From contig AZWL01000010.1 of NCBI GenBank assembly GCA_000514715.1, forward strand, positions 124,172-188,171: DNA of 64,000 nucleotides, in the 5' to 3' direction. Both the position numbers and the translations under genes were made by a program. Source of the stretch: Streptomyces sp. CNH099 (GTDB lineage: Bacteria > Actinomycetota > Actinomycetes > Streptomycetales > Streptomycetaceae). This document shows, one piece after another, positions 6,999 through 15,109 of this stretch; position 1 is the first letter of the stretch, and each line of letters starts with the position of its first letter. The notes under the pieces are model-generated. The model saw only the letters and a program-made list of their open reading frames with translations, was not told the DNA's origin and made no database searches.

Positions 6999-8489
6999 TC
7001 AGCGCTTTTCGGGTTGCACGGGGATGTCGAACACCACCCGGGTGCCGCCCTCCGGCGCCCGCGCCATCGAGAACGTGCCCGCCAACTCCCCCTCCACCAG
7101 CGTCCGTACGATCTGCAGCCCCAGGCTCCCGGACGCCGCCGCGTCGAACCCCTCCGGCAGCCCGCGCCCGTCGTCCTGCACGGTGACCAGCAGCCGGCTG
7201 TCCTGCCCCCCGCCGGAGCGCAGCGCCGTCACCTCCACCCGCCCCGTCTCCCCCGGCCCGAAGCCGTGTTCCAGGGCGTTCTGCAGCACCTCGGTCAGCA
7301 CCATGGACAGCGGGGTGGCGACCTCCGCCTGCAGCACCCCGAAGCGGCCCGTGCGGCGCCCGGTCACCCGGCCGGGGCTGATCTCCGCGACCATCGCCAC
7401 CACCCGGTCGGCGATCTCGTCGAACTCCACCGTCTCGTCCAGGTTCTGCGACAGCGTCTCGTGCACGATGGCGATCGAGCCGACCCGCCGCACCGCCTCG
7501 TCCAGCGCCCCCCGCGCCCGCCCGTCGGGGTCCTCGGCGGCCAGCCGGCGCGACTGCAGCCGCAGCAGGGCGGCGACGGTCTGCAGGTTGTTCTTCACCC
7601 GGTGGTGGATCTCCCGGATGGTGGCGTCCTTGGTCATCAGCTCGCGCTCGCGCCGCCGGATCTCGGTGACGTCGCGCAGCAGCACCAGCGACCCGATGCG
7701 CGCCCCGCGCGGCTTCAGCGGGATCGCGCGCAGCTGGATGACGCCGCCGTTGCCCTCCACCTCCGCCTCCCGCGGCGCCCAGCCGCTGGCGAGCTTGACC
7801 AGCGCCTCGTCCACCGGCTCCTTGCTGACGGCCAGCTCCGAGGTGGCCCGGCCGAGGTGGCGGCCGACGAGGTCGGCGGACTGGCCGAGGCGGTGGTAGG
7901 CGGAGAGCGCGTTGGGTGAGGCGTACTGCACGATGCCGTCCGCGTCGAGCCGGATGAGCCCGTCGCCGACACGCGGCGAGGTCTCCGTGTCGCCCTGCTG
8001 CCCGGGGTAGGGGAACGCGCCGGCGGCGATCATCTGCGCCAGGTCGGAGGCGCTCTGCAGGTACGTCAGCTCCAGCCGGCTGGGGGTGCGCACGGTCAGC
8101 AGGTTGGTGTTGCGGGCGATGACGCCCAGGACGCGGCTCTCCCGGCGCACGGGGATGGATTCGATCCGTACGGGCACCTCTTCGCGCCACTCCGGGTCGC
8201 CCTCGCGCACGATCCGGCCCTCGTCGAGGGCGGCGTCCAGCATGGGGCGCCGGCCGCGCGGGACGGTGTGGCCGACCATGTCGTCCTGGTACGAGGTCGG
8301 GCCGGTGTTCGGGCGCATCTGGGCGACGGAGACGTAGCGGGCGCCGTCGCGGGTGGGGACCCAGAGCACGAGGTCGGCGAAGGACAGGTCGGCGAGCAGC
8401 TGCCACTCCGAGACGAGGAGGTGCAGCCACTCCAGGTCGGTCTCGCTCAGCGCCGTGTGCCGGCGGACGAGTTCGTTCATGGACGGCAC
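6999..8489 (-). CDS. PdtaS-like sensor histidine kinase
   Basis: The protein is 496 aa. Residues 1-150 are a GAF-like sensor region, and a PAS domain with VSKEPVDEAL and LRAIPLKPRG covers about 170-285. A HisKA_2-type dimerisation helix follows, with the phospho-acceptor in IREIHHRVKNNLQTV near residue 296. The C-terminal HATPase has NALEHGF (N-box), VQDDGRGLPEG and GSLGLQIV. There are no transmembrane helices, so it should be cytosolic. HisKA_2 kinases of this layout (PdtaS in M. tuberculosis) signal to ANTAR antitermination regulators. No response regulator is adjacent. The GTG at 8489 is used; ATG 8480 is possible. It faces wblE tail to tail. Confidence 0.9.
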   Translation of the reverse strand: MPSMNELVRRHTALSETDLEWLHLLVSEWQLLADLSFADLVLWVPTRDGARYVSVAQMRPNTGPTSYQDDMVGHTVPRGRRPMLDAALDEGRIVREGDPEWREEVPVRIESIPVRRESRVLGVIARNTNLLTVRTPSRLELTYLQSASDLAQMIAAGAFPYPGQQGDTETSPRVGDGLIRLDADGIVQYASPNALSAYHRLGQSADLVGRHLGRATSELAVSKEPVDEALVKLASGWAPREAEVEGNGGVIQLRAIPLKPRGARIGSLVLLRDVTEIRRRERELMTKDATIREIHHRVKNNLQTVAALLRLQSRRLAAEDPDGRARGALDEAVRRVGSIAIVHETLSQNLDETVEFDEIADRVVAMVAEISPGRVTGRRTGRFGVLQAEVATPLSMVLTEVLQNALEHGFGPGETGRVEVTALRSGGGQDSRLLVTVQDDGRGLPEGFDAAASGSLGLQIVRTLVEGELAGTFSMARAPEGGTRVVFDIPVQPEKR

Positions 8490-8580
8490 ACCTGGAGCCT
8501 ACCGGCGAGACCGGCCGGCATCCGCGGCGCGGGCCGCGGGCCGCGACGCACTTCGGGCCGCGGTACCTGGACCGGGACCC

Positions 8581-8766
8581 TCAACCCGTCCGGCACCGCG
8601 GCCCGGAGCCAGGCACCGGTGCGCATGCCGCGGGATGTGCGGCCCCGCGGCCTCGCAGCCGGTGGAAGAGGCCGGCGACGCAGTCAGGGCAGAGAACGTC
8701 CCGGGCCTCGTTCCACCCCGTCGTGCGGAAGGGGTGGAAGCCTGACAAGCATTGTGGACTAGACCA
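8581..8766 (-). pseudogene. Possible truncated zinc-ribbon-like small protein
   Basis: The interval between the kinase and the tetR gene holds an open minus-strand frame. After a stop at 8767-8769 it reads QCLSGFHPFRTTGWNEARD, then VLCPDCVAGLFHRLRGRG, and ends in a Pro/Gly-rich tail. The CPDC pair and the compact look suggest half of a small zinc ribbon. No good start codon exists; TTG 8748 is the only candidate. A DasR-like operator lies exactly at the 5' edge. It could be a real tiny gene, or the 3' half of one whose front was lost when the tetR/SDR pair arrived. I do not recognise the family. Confidence 0.35.
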
Positions 8767-8768
8767 CT
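8753..8768. promoter_or_regulatory. DasR-responsive element (dre)-like site
   Basis: Read on the minus strand this is AGTGGTCTAGTCCACA, which agrees with the DasR consensus AGTGGTCTAGACCACT at 14 of 16 positions. It lies just after the tetR stop and at the 5' edge of the fragmentary frame 8581-8766, in the correct orientation to have been that frame's promoter region. It is 1.7 kb from the das operon. Confidence 0.55.
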
Positions 8769-8777
8769 ACCGGCTGT

Positions 8778-9410
8778 CTACGCCCCGGGCGCACCGACTT
8801 CGCCGCCCTGCGCCGCCACCGCGAGGCCCGCCGCGGCGATCTCCGCCACCCGCTCCAGCAGGTCCCGGTCGGCGCCGTCCCTGGCCTGCGTGGACATGCC
8901 CTGGAGTACGGCTCCGGTGTAGCCGGCCAGCTTCTCGGGGTCGGTCTGGGCCGGCAGCACACCGGCGGCCACGTCGGCGCGGACCCGCGCGGTCAGGTTC
9001 GCGAGGTTCATGGAGCGCAGCTCGCGCATCTTGTCCACCACCTCCGGGGTGGTGGCGCTCACGCCGACGCTGAGGACCATGCAGCCGCGCGGGCGGTCGG
9101 GCACGGTGTAGCCGACGGCCGCCTCGCGCAGGATGCGCGTGAAGGCGGCGACGGCGGTGGGTTCCTCGGCCAGGGCGCGGTCGATGAAGGTGCCGTTGTC
9201 GGTACGGGCATAGGCCTCGACCGCGGCGTCGAAGAGCGCCTCCTTGTCGCCGAAGGCGGCGTACAGGCTGGGCGCGCCGATCCCGAGGGCGCGGGTGAGG
9301 TCGGCGACGGAGGTGGCCTCGTAGCCGTACTGCCAGAAGGCGTGCAGGGCCTTCTCCAGCGCCTCGTCGCGGTCGAAGGAGCGGGGGCGTCCGCGCTGCT
9401 TGGGGGCCAT
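8778..9410 (-). CDS. TetR/AcrR-family repressor
   Basis: The protein is 210 aa, a normal TetR length. The N-terminal HTH spans residues 8-55, with RGRPRSFDRDEALEKALHAF and then the recognition segment LGIGAPSLYAAFGDKEALF. A TetR_C-type ligand domain follows, with GCMVLSVGVSATTPEV near the middle. The ATG at 9410 is chosen over 9440 because the protein begins MAPKQRGRPRSF there. It is divergent from the SDR gene at 9491 across an 80-bp gap full of palindromes. The pair is a common arrangement in which the repressor senses a small electrophile or drug and the SDR is its target. Confidence 0.9.
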   Translation of the reverse strand: MAPKQRGRPRSFDRDEALEKALHAFWQYGYEATSVADLTRALGIGAPSLYAAFGDKEALFDAAVEAYARTDNGTFIDRALAEEPTAVAAFTRILREAAVGYTVPDRPRGCMVLSVGVSATTPEVVDKMRELRSMNLANLTARVRADVAAGVLPAQTDPEKLAGYTGAVLQGMSTQARDGADRDLLERVAEIAAAGLAVAAQGGEVGAPGA

Positions 9411-9490
9411 AACACCTATTCTATAGCGCCCGCTAGACAATGTGATACGGTCCTTTCTGTAGCGACCTTTACAGAAAGGAGGGCGCAGCC
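9411..9490. promoter_or_regulatory. tetR/SDR divergent promoter with operator palindrome
   Basis: A perfect inverted repeat with 10-bp arms, CCTTTCTGTA-N8-TACAGAAAGG, occupies 9452-9479 and overlaps the SDR ribosome-binding site. A second, shorter repeat TAGCG-CC-CGCTA lies at about 9424-9435 near the tetR side, and TAGCG occurs in both. The positions suit repression of both genes by the TetR protein. No exact -10/-35 pair is asserted. Confidence 0.7.
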
Positions 9491-10243
9491 ATGGGCGCGC
9501 TCACTGGGAAGACGGCGCTGGTCACGGGCGCAAGCCGGGGGATCGGCCGGGCGATCGCGGAGCGGCTGGGGCGGGACGGCGCCCGCGTCGCCGTGCACTA
9601 CGGCAGCAACGAGACGGCGGCGAAGCAGACCGTCGCGGCGGTCGAGGCGGCCGGGGGCGAGGCGTTCGCGATCCGGGCCGAGCTGGGCGTGCCGGGCGAC
9701 GCGGCGGCCCTCTGGGCGGAGTTCGACCGGCACGCGGACGGGCTCGACATCCTCGTCAACAACGCCGGCATCGGCCTGCAGGCGCTCATCGAGGACACCG
9801 AGGAGGCCGACTTCGACCGGCTGTTCGCGGTGAACACCAGGGCGCCGTTCTTCGTCACCAAGATGGGCCTGCCCCGGATGCGGGACGGCGGGCGGATCGT
9901 CAACGTCTCCACGCTGGCCACGCACGCGGCGCTGATGCCGACGCTGCTGGCCTACACGATGTCGAAGAGCGCGGTCGACGCCTTCACCAAGTTCCTGTCG
10001 AAGTCCGTGGGCGGGCGGGGCATCACCGTCAACGCGATCGCGCCCGGCGCCCTCGACACCGACATGAACGCGGCCTGGCTGCGCGACAACGACGACGCCA
10101 AGGCGGGCATCGCCGCGACGTCGCCGCTCGGCCGGATCCCGGAGGTGGACGAGGTCGCGGACACGGTGGCGTACCTGGTCTCCCCCCGGGCCGGGGTGCT
10201 GACCGGCACGTACGTCGACGTCTCCGGCGGCGTGCTGCCGTAA
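9491..10243 (+). CDS. Short-chain dehydrogenase/reductase
   Basis: The protein is 250 aa, the size of a classical SDR. The NAD(P) site TGASRGIG is at residues 12-19, with NNAGIG for fold stabilisation. A serine region VSTLATHAALMPT and the catalytic YTMSK (Y155, K159) follow. The C-terminal GTYVDVSGGVLP is usual for 3-oxoacyl-ACP-reductase-like SDRs. It is divergent from, and probably repressed by, the TetR protein. Substrate unknown; such pairs often reduce quinones or reactive carbonyls. A strong hairpin terminates it at 10252. Confidence 0.92.
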   Translation: MGALTGKTALVTGASRGIGRAIAERLGRDGARVAVHYGSNETAAKQTVAAVEAAGGEAFAIRAELGVPGDAAALWAEFDRHADGLDILVNNAGIGLQALIEDTEEADFDRLFAVNTRAPFFVTKMGLPRMRDGGRIVNVSTLATHAALMPTLLAYTMSKSAVDAFTKFLSKSVGGRGITVNAIAPGALDTDMNAAWLRDNDDAKAGIAATSPLGRIPEVDEVADTVAYLVSPRAGVLTGTYVDVSGGVLP

Positions 10244-10251
10244 CGCACGGA

Positions 10252-10298
10252 ACGGGCGACGGGCCCGGCTCCGCGGAGGAGCCGGGCCCGTCGCCCGT
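10252..10298. terminator. Bidirectional hairpin terminator
   Basis: A perfect 21-bp stem (left arm starts ACGGGCGACGGG, loop GCGGA) lies between the convergent SDR gene and the das-operon SIS gene. It has no U-tract, as is common in Streptomyces. It sits directly beyond the outer copy of the duplicated SIS-gene 3' end. Confidence 0.8.
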
Positions 10299-10319
10299 AG
10301 ACGATCAGCGGGTCAGCGG

Positions 10320-10507
10320 GTCTCGGTGACCTTCGCCAGCGAACGCGGGGCGTCCGGGCTCCTGGGGGCTACGCCCCCAAACCCCCACCCGGGGGCTACG
10401 CCCCCGGACCCCCGCTGCGCCGGCCCGAGCCCGACACCGCACCAGGATCCCCGCGGAGCGCCTACCGCGTCTCGGTGACCTTCGCCAGCGAACGCGGGGC
10501 GTCCGGG
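10320..10507. repeat. Duplicated 3' end of the SIS gene flanking inserted palindromes
   Basis: A 39-bp sequence is present twice with a 149-bp period, at 10320-10358 and 10469-10507; similarity continues a few bases further with a 1-bp gap. Read on the minus strand, both copies encode the same C-terminus (DAPRSLAKVTETR then stop), and the inner copy is the one in frame. Between them lie two copies of the palindrome GGGGGCTACGCCCCC (about 10364-10378 and 10393-10407), a motif I recall as a common extragenic repeat in Streptomyces. The outer copy leads straight into the 10252 terminator, so it is probably the original gene end. Confidence 0.85.
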
Positions 10508-11511
10508 TCCTGGCCGCGGGCGATGGTGACCTCGTACGCGAGCAGCTGCAGCGGCAGGATCTCCAGGATCGGCTGCACCTCCTCCGCCACCCCCGCCGTC
10601 GGCAGCACGAAACCCGCCGCCGCCGCGTCGACCTGCGCCTTGGGGCCGATGACGACGAGGTCCGCGCCGCGGTCCCGCAGCCGGTCCAGCACCGGCTGCA
10701 GCGCCTCGCCGCCGCGGCCGTCGGTGACGATGGCGATGACCGGCGAGACGTTGTCGACCATGGCCAGCGGGCCGTGCAGCAGGTCGGCGCCGGAGTAGGA
10801 GAGCGCCGGAATGTACGACGTCTCCATCAGCTTCAGCGCCGCCTCCTTGGCCGTCGGGTAGCCGAAGCCGCGCGAGGTGAGGACCATCCGCTCGGCGAAG
10901 CGGTAGCGCTGCGCCAGGGCCTTCACCTCGTCCTGCCGGGCGAGGACCTGCTCGGCCAGCTCCGGCAGCACCGCGGCGGCCTCGCCGCGCCCGCCGCGCA
11001 TGCCCTCGACGAACAGGTAGAGCGCCAGCAGCGAGGCGGTGTACGTCTTCGTCGCCGGCAGCGCCTTCTCCGGGCCCGCCTGCACGTCGATGTGGTACTC
11101 GCTGACGGCGGCCAGCGGGGAGTCCGGGTTGTTCGTCACCGCCAGCGTGACGGCGCCGGCCTCGCGGGCCGCGCGGGTGGAGGCGACCAGGTCGGGCGAG
11201 CCGCCGGACTGGCTGACGGTGATCACCAGCACGTCGGTGAGGTCCTGCCTGGCCTCGTACGCCGTCGTGGTCGACATCGACGTCAGCCCGCAGGGCAGCC
11301 CCAGCTGGATCTCCAGCAGGTACTTGGCGTACAGCGCGGCGTTGTCCGACGTGCCGCGCGCGGTGAGCAGCGCGAAGCGCGGCGCGCGGGCGGCGATCGC
11401 CTCGGCGACCCGGCGGATCTCCGGGGCGCCGTGCGCCAGGACACGGCGCAGGGCCTCGGGCTGTTCGGCCATCTCGCCGGCCATGATCCGGCCCGGCTGG
11501 GCGGTGGTCAT
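10462..11511 (-). CDS. SIS-domain sugar isomerase/deaminase of the das operon (NagB-II-like)
   Basis: The protein is 349 aa with two SIS domains, as in the isomerase half of GlmS and in SIS-type glucosamine-6-phosphate deaminases (NagB-II). Domain 1 has LLTARGTSDNAALYAKY and ITVSQSGGSPDLV; domain 2 has LTSRGFGYPTAKEAALKLMETSY and GPLAMVDNVSPVIAI. ATG 11511 follows GGAGGCACCCC. It is downstream of dasD in the chitobiose operon, where I recall a classical NagB in S. coelicolor, so conversion of GlcN-6-P to fructose-6-P is the likely role. Its last codons are duplicated downstream. Confidence 0.88.
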   Translation of the reverse strand: MTTAQPGRIMAGEMAEQPEALRRVLAHGAPEIRRVAEAIAARAPRFALLTARGTSDNAALYAKYLLEIQLGLPCGLTSMSTTTAYEARQDLTDVLVITVSQSGGSPDLVASTRAAREAGAVTLAVTNNPDSPLAAVSEYHIDVQAGPEKALPATKTYTASLLALYLFVEGMRGGRGEAAAVLPELAEQVLARQDEVKALAQRYRFAERMVLTSRGFGYPTAKEAALKLMETSYIPALSYSGADLLHGPLAMVDNVSPVIAIVTDGRGGEALQPVLDRLRDRGADLVVIGPKAQVDAAAAGFVLPTAGVAEEVQPILEILPLQLLAYEVTIARGQDPDAPRSLAKVTETR

Positions 11512-11572
11512 GCGGGGTGCCTCCGTATGCGGTCTCAGGTGCTGCAGGCGGTGCGGGCGGTACGGGTGGCGG

Positions 11573-13147
11573 TCAGGCCCCGGCGCCCTTGCCGGTGACG
11601 ACCTCCGCGGCGGCGCGCCCGCAGACGCGGGCCGCCCCGTGCGTCGCGATGTGCAGCGCCCCGCGCGGCGGCGCCTGCGGCACCCCCATCTCCACCACGA
11701 CAGTGTCGGGACGGGCGTCGAGCAGGGCGTCGAGCGCGTCCGCCATCCACGGGTGGCGGTGGACGTCGCGCACCACTGCGACGATCCTACGGTTACCGGC
11801 TGCCGCGAGCACATTTGCGGTCAGCGCCGACAAACCCTCCCGGCTCGCCGCGTCGGCACCGCCGCCGTCGCCCCCGGCCCCCGCCGCGGAGCCGTCGAAG
11901 ACCGCGGACTCGGTGCCGGGCAGCTCGCGCTCCAGCTCCGCGCCCACGCCCCACGGGGTCTCCCGGCCCACCGCGATGCTGGCCACCGGCGTGAACCCCG
12001 CGACGTACACCGGGCCGGCCGGCGGCACGTAGTCCGCGGCGCCGGTGACGCGCAGCGCCCGGCGGGCCGCGGCCTGGCCGACGGCGGGGTCCGGCGCGAT
12101 CCCCTCCGCCGCGCCGCCCGCCTCCGACGCCGACCAGGCCGCGAGCGCACGTACCCGGGCGGCGGCGTCGGCGAGCCGCTCCTCGGGCAGGTCCCCGCTG
12201 CGCACCGCCGCCACCAGGGCGTCCCGGGTGCGCAGCACGATCTCCTCGTCGCCGCGGGCGCCGATGCACATCGCGTCGGCGCCGGCGGCCACGGCCCGTA
12301 CGGCGCCGCCCTCGATGCCGTACGTCGCGGCGATGGCCTGCATCTCCAGCGCGTCGGTGATGACCAGGCCGGCGAAGCCGAGGCCGCCGTCGGCGACGGG
12401 GGCGCGCAGCAGGCCCGTCAGCACCGCGGGGCTGACGGTGGCGGGCAGGTCGGTGCGCAGGGCGGGCAGCAGGATGTGCGCGCTCATGACGGCCTTGGTG
12501 CCGGCCGCGACCGCGGCCCGGAACGGCACCAGCTCGCGCTCGCGCAGCACGTCGACGGGGACGTCGATCCGCGGCATGGCGTGGTGCGAGTCGACGTTGG
12601 TGTCGCCGTGCCCGGGGAAGTGCTTCGCGCAGGCGCTGACGCCCGCCTCCTGCAGGCCCTCGATGTACGCGGCGGTGTGCCGGGCGACGAGGGCGGGCTC
12701 GGCGCCGAAGGAGCGGACGCCGATGACGGGGTTGTCGGGGTTGGAGTTGACGTCCGCGGACGGCGCCCAGTCGAGGTTGACGCCGACCTCGGCGAGCCGG
12801 CGGCCCAGCTCGCGGGCGACGGCCCGGGTCAGGGCGGGGTCGTCGACGGCGCCGAGGGCGAGGTTGCCGGGGAACGAGGAGCCGGTGCGCACCTCAAGAC
12901 GGGTGACGTCGCCGCCCTCCTCGTCCATCGCCACCAGCACCTCGGGCCGTACGGCGCGCAGCCGGGCGGTGAGCCGGGCGACCTGCTCGGGGCTCTCGAT
13001 GTTGCGGCCGAAGAGCCCGACGCCGGTGAGGCCCTCGTCGAGGCGGCGCAGCACCCAGTCCGGGGGCTCGGTGCCCAGGAAGCTCGGCTGCAGTACGGCG
13101 AGGGCGTCCCGGGTCAGCGTGTCGGTGGCCCCTGCGAGTGTGGTCAT
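11573..13147 (-). CDS. dasD: Glycoside hydrolase family 3 beta-N-acetylglucosaminidase DasD
   Basis: The protein is 524 aa. The GH3 catalytic domain carries the NagZ-type motif KHFPGHGDTN then DSHHAMPRID (about residues 172-190), whose His acts in catalysis, and the nucleophile region LVITDALEM with D265. A smaller alpha/beta C-terminal domain follows from about residue 350. There is no signal peptide, so it should act in the cytoplasm on imported chitobiose, releasing N-acetylglucosamine. ATG 13147 starts it. It lies after dasC with a 59-bp gap and before the SIS gene, matching the das operon order. Confidence 0.93.
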   Translation of the reverse strand: MTTLAGATDTLTRDALAVLQPSFLGTEPPDWVLRRLDEGLTGVGLFGRNIESPEQVARLTARLRAVRPEVLVAMDEEGGDVTRLEVRTGSSFPGNLALGAVDDPALTRAVARELGRRLAEVGVNLDWAPSADVNSNPDNPVIGVRSFGAEPALVARHTAAYIEGLQEAGVSACAKHFPGHGDTNVDSHHAMPRIDVPVDVLRERELVPFRAAVAAGTKAVMSAHILLPALRTDLPATVSPAVLTGLLRAPVADGGLGFAGLVITDALEMQAIAATYGIEGGAVRAVAAGADAMCIGARGDEEIVLRTRDALVAAVRSGDLPEERLADAAARVRALAAWSASEAGGAAEGIAPDPAVGQAAARRALRVTGAADYVPPAGPVYVAGFTPVASIAVGRETPWGVGAELERELPGTESAVFDGSAAGAGGDGGGADAASREGLSALTANVLAAAGNRRIVAVVRDVHRHPWMADALDALLDARPDTVVVEMGVPQAPPRGALHIATHGAARVCGRAAAEVVTGKGAGA

Positions 13148-13206
13148 GGGCGTCGTGCGTCCCTTCCCGCGGCGGGTGGTCCCGCCGCAGCTTACGAGGT
13201 GGTGCG

Positions 13207-14037
13207 TCAGCCCTTCACGGCACCCGCGGTGAGGCCGGCGGTGACCTTGCGCTGCAGGTAGAGGAAGAGCAGGAGGATGGGCAGGGAGAACAGCGACGCG
13301 GCGGCCATGGTGGCGCCCCAGTCGTCGCCGAAGTTGGTCTGGAACTGCGACAGCCACAGCGGCAGGGTCTGCGCCTCGGCCTCCTTGTTGACCACGAGGA
13401 CGAGGGCGAACTCGTTCCAGGCGGTGATGAACCCGAAGAGCGAGGTGGCCATCAGGCCGGGCGCCAGCAGCGGGAAGATCACCTTTCGGAACGCCTGCGT
13501 CCGGGTGGCGCCGTCGACCATGGCCGCCTCCTCCAGGTCCTTGGGCACCGCGGCCACGTAGGTGCGCAGGGTCAGGATGGTCAGCGGCAGCACCATCACG
13601 GTGTAGAAGAGCGTCAGCGGCACCAGGCTGTTCAGCATGTCCGCGTCGCGCACCAGCATGTACACCGAGATGACCATGACCTCCCAGGGCGCCATCTGCG
13701 CGAACATGAACAGCAGGATGACGCCGGTGCGGCCCCGGAAGCGCATCCGGGCGATGGCGAAGGACGCGAAGAGGGCGATGAGCAGCGAGCAGCCGACCGC
13801 CAGCAGGGTCACCGTGAGCGAGTTCTGCCAGAAGTTCCAGAAGTTGTCGGCGTCGAAGGCCGTGCGGTAGTGCTCGAAGGTCGGGTCCACGGGGAACCAG
13901 ACCGGGTCGTCGCTGAGGATGTCGCCCCTGGGTTTGAAGGACGTGGCGAACATCCAGTACACGGGGAAGAGGAAGAGGGCGAACAGCACCAGGGCCGTCG
14001 CGTTGGGCCAGAAGCGGCCGAAGAGCGAGCGCTTCAC
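13207..14037 (-). CDS. dasC: Chitobiose ABC transporter permease DasC
   Basis: The protein is 276 aa, a MalG-type permease with six predicted membrane helices. The first is ATALVLFALFLFPVYWMFAT. The cytoplasmic EAA loop reads EEAAMVDGATRTQAFRKVIF. The GTG at 14037 overlaps the dasB stop in GTGA, so the two are coupled. It forms the import channel with DasB. The ATPase is not encoded here; in S. coelicolor the multi-sugar ATPase MsiK, encoded elsewhere, serves this transporter. Confidence 0.95.
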   Translation of the reverse strand: MKRSLFGRFWPNATALVLFALFLFPVYWMFATSFKPRGDILSDDPVWFPVDPTFEHYRTAFDADNFWNFWQNSLTVTLLAVGCSLLIALFASFAIARMRFRGRTGVILLFMFAQMAPWEVMVISVYMLVRDADMLNSLVPLTLFYTVMVLPLTILTLRTYVAAVPKDLEEAAMVDGATRTQAFRKVIFPLLAPGLMATSLFGFITAWNEFALVLVVNKEAEAQTLPLWLSQFQTNFGDDWGATMAAASLFSLPILLLFLYLQRKVTAGLTAGAVKG

Positions 14038-15017
14038 GAGTCTTCCCTCTCCTGCTTCAGGACCATGCGGATGTAGTACGACGTCATCCCGAGGAGGACG
14101 AGGATGGTGAGCACGGAGATCGCCGCGCCCATGCCGTAGTGCTGGTTGCCGACGCCCTCGACGAACGCGTAGACGGGCAGCGTCTCGGTGAGCCGGTCGG
14201 GGCCGCCGCCGTTGATCGCGTAGACGTGCGGGAACGCCTTGAAGATCCAGATGATCTCCAGGAACGTGGTGACGAACAGGAACGGCTTGATGAACGGCAG
14301 GGTCACCGAGGAGAAGGTGCGCCAGCCGCCGGCGCCGTCCAGGCTGGCGGCCTCGTACAGCTCCTTGGCGATCGTGGTCGTGGCGGCGTAGAGGTTGATC
14401 GCCACGAACGGGATCGAGGTCCAGACGAGCATCACGGTGATCACGAAGAACGTGGAGAACTGGCTGCTGGTCCAGCTGTAGTCGGCCATCGAGTGCCAGC
14501 CGAGCTTGTCCAGGACCCAGTTGACGACGCCGTAGCGCTCCGCGAACAGCCACTGGTAGACGGTGGTGGCCGCGATGATGGGCATGGCCCAGGCGAGCAC
14601 GAGCGCCATCAGCAGCGTGAGCCGCATCTTGCGGCCGAGCCGGGCGAGCAGCAGCCCGATCAGGGTACCGAACAGCATGATGAGCGCGACGTTGACCGCG
14701 GTGAAGATCATCGTCCGGAGCGTGACGCGCCAGAAGTCCTCTCCGCCGAGGACGTCGGTGTAGTTGTCGACGCCGTTCCAGACGGTGAGGTGCTGGATCA
14801 GCTCCTTCATGCCGAGCTGCTGGAACGACAGGATGACGTTCTTCACCAGCGGCCAGCCGAGCAGGATCGCGGTGATCGCCAGCGCGGGCAGCAGCAGCAG
14901 GTACGGCAGGGCGCCGGCGGAGACCTGGGACTTGCGGTGGCGGCCCGGCGGTGGGGATGGGGTACGGGTGCGGCCTGCGACCTTCTCGGCGGCCGGCCCC
15001 GGTGTCTGCACAGTCAT
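14034..15017 (-). CDS. dasB: Chitobiose ABC transporter permease DasB
   Basis: The protein is 327 aa, a MalF-type permease with six helices, after a 30-residue Pro/Arg-rich cytoplasmic tail. The EAA loop is ELYEAASLDGAGGWRTFSSV. The ATG at 15017 reads MTVQTPGPAAEK. It is coupled to dasC by a 4-nt overlap and separated from dasA by a 92-bp gap that holds an RNA hairpin. It should form the membrane channel of the DasABC importer of N,N'-diacetylchitobiose. Confidence 0.95.
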   Translation of the reverse strand: MTVQTPGPAAEKVAGRTRTPSPPPGRHRKSQVSAGALPYLLLLPALAITAILLGWPLVKNVILSFQQLGMKELIQHLTVWNGVDNYTDVLGGEDFWRVTLRTMIFTAVNVALIMLFGTLIGLLLARLGRKMRLTLLMALVLAWAMPIIAATTVYQWLFAERYGVVNWVLDKLGWHSMADYSWTSSQFSTFFVITVMLVWTSIPFVAINLYAATTTIAKELYEAASLDGAGGWRTFSSVTLPFIKPFLFVTTFLEIIWIFKAFPHVYAINGGGPDRLTETLPVYAFVEGVGNQHYGMGAAISVLTILVLLGMTSYYIRMVLKQEREDS

Positions 15018-15065
15018 GGATGCGGCGATCTCTTCGGGACGAGGTGGTTTCGGACCCGCGGGTGC

Positions 15066-15097
15066 GGGCGGGGCCGGGTGCGTACCCGGTCCCGCCC
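15066..15097 (-). terminator. Intercistronic stem-loop between dasA and dasB
   Basis: A 14-bp stem with one mismatch (left arm GGGCGGGGCCGGGT, loop GCGT) sits 12 bp after the dasA stop. Such hairpins after a binding-protein gene usually allow partial readthrough and stabilise the upstream message. That would give far more DasA than DasB/DasC. Confidence 0.6.
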
Positions 15098-15109
15098 GCC
15101 CGGTGTCTC

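Noticed and set aside
11039..13261. A 740-codon plus-strand frame opposite dasD and the SIS gene
   Set aside because: Composition is antisense shadow (Gly/Arg/Val/His-rich, no motif); dasD on the other strand has full GH3 motifs.
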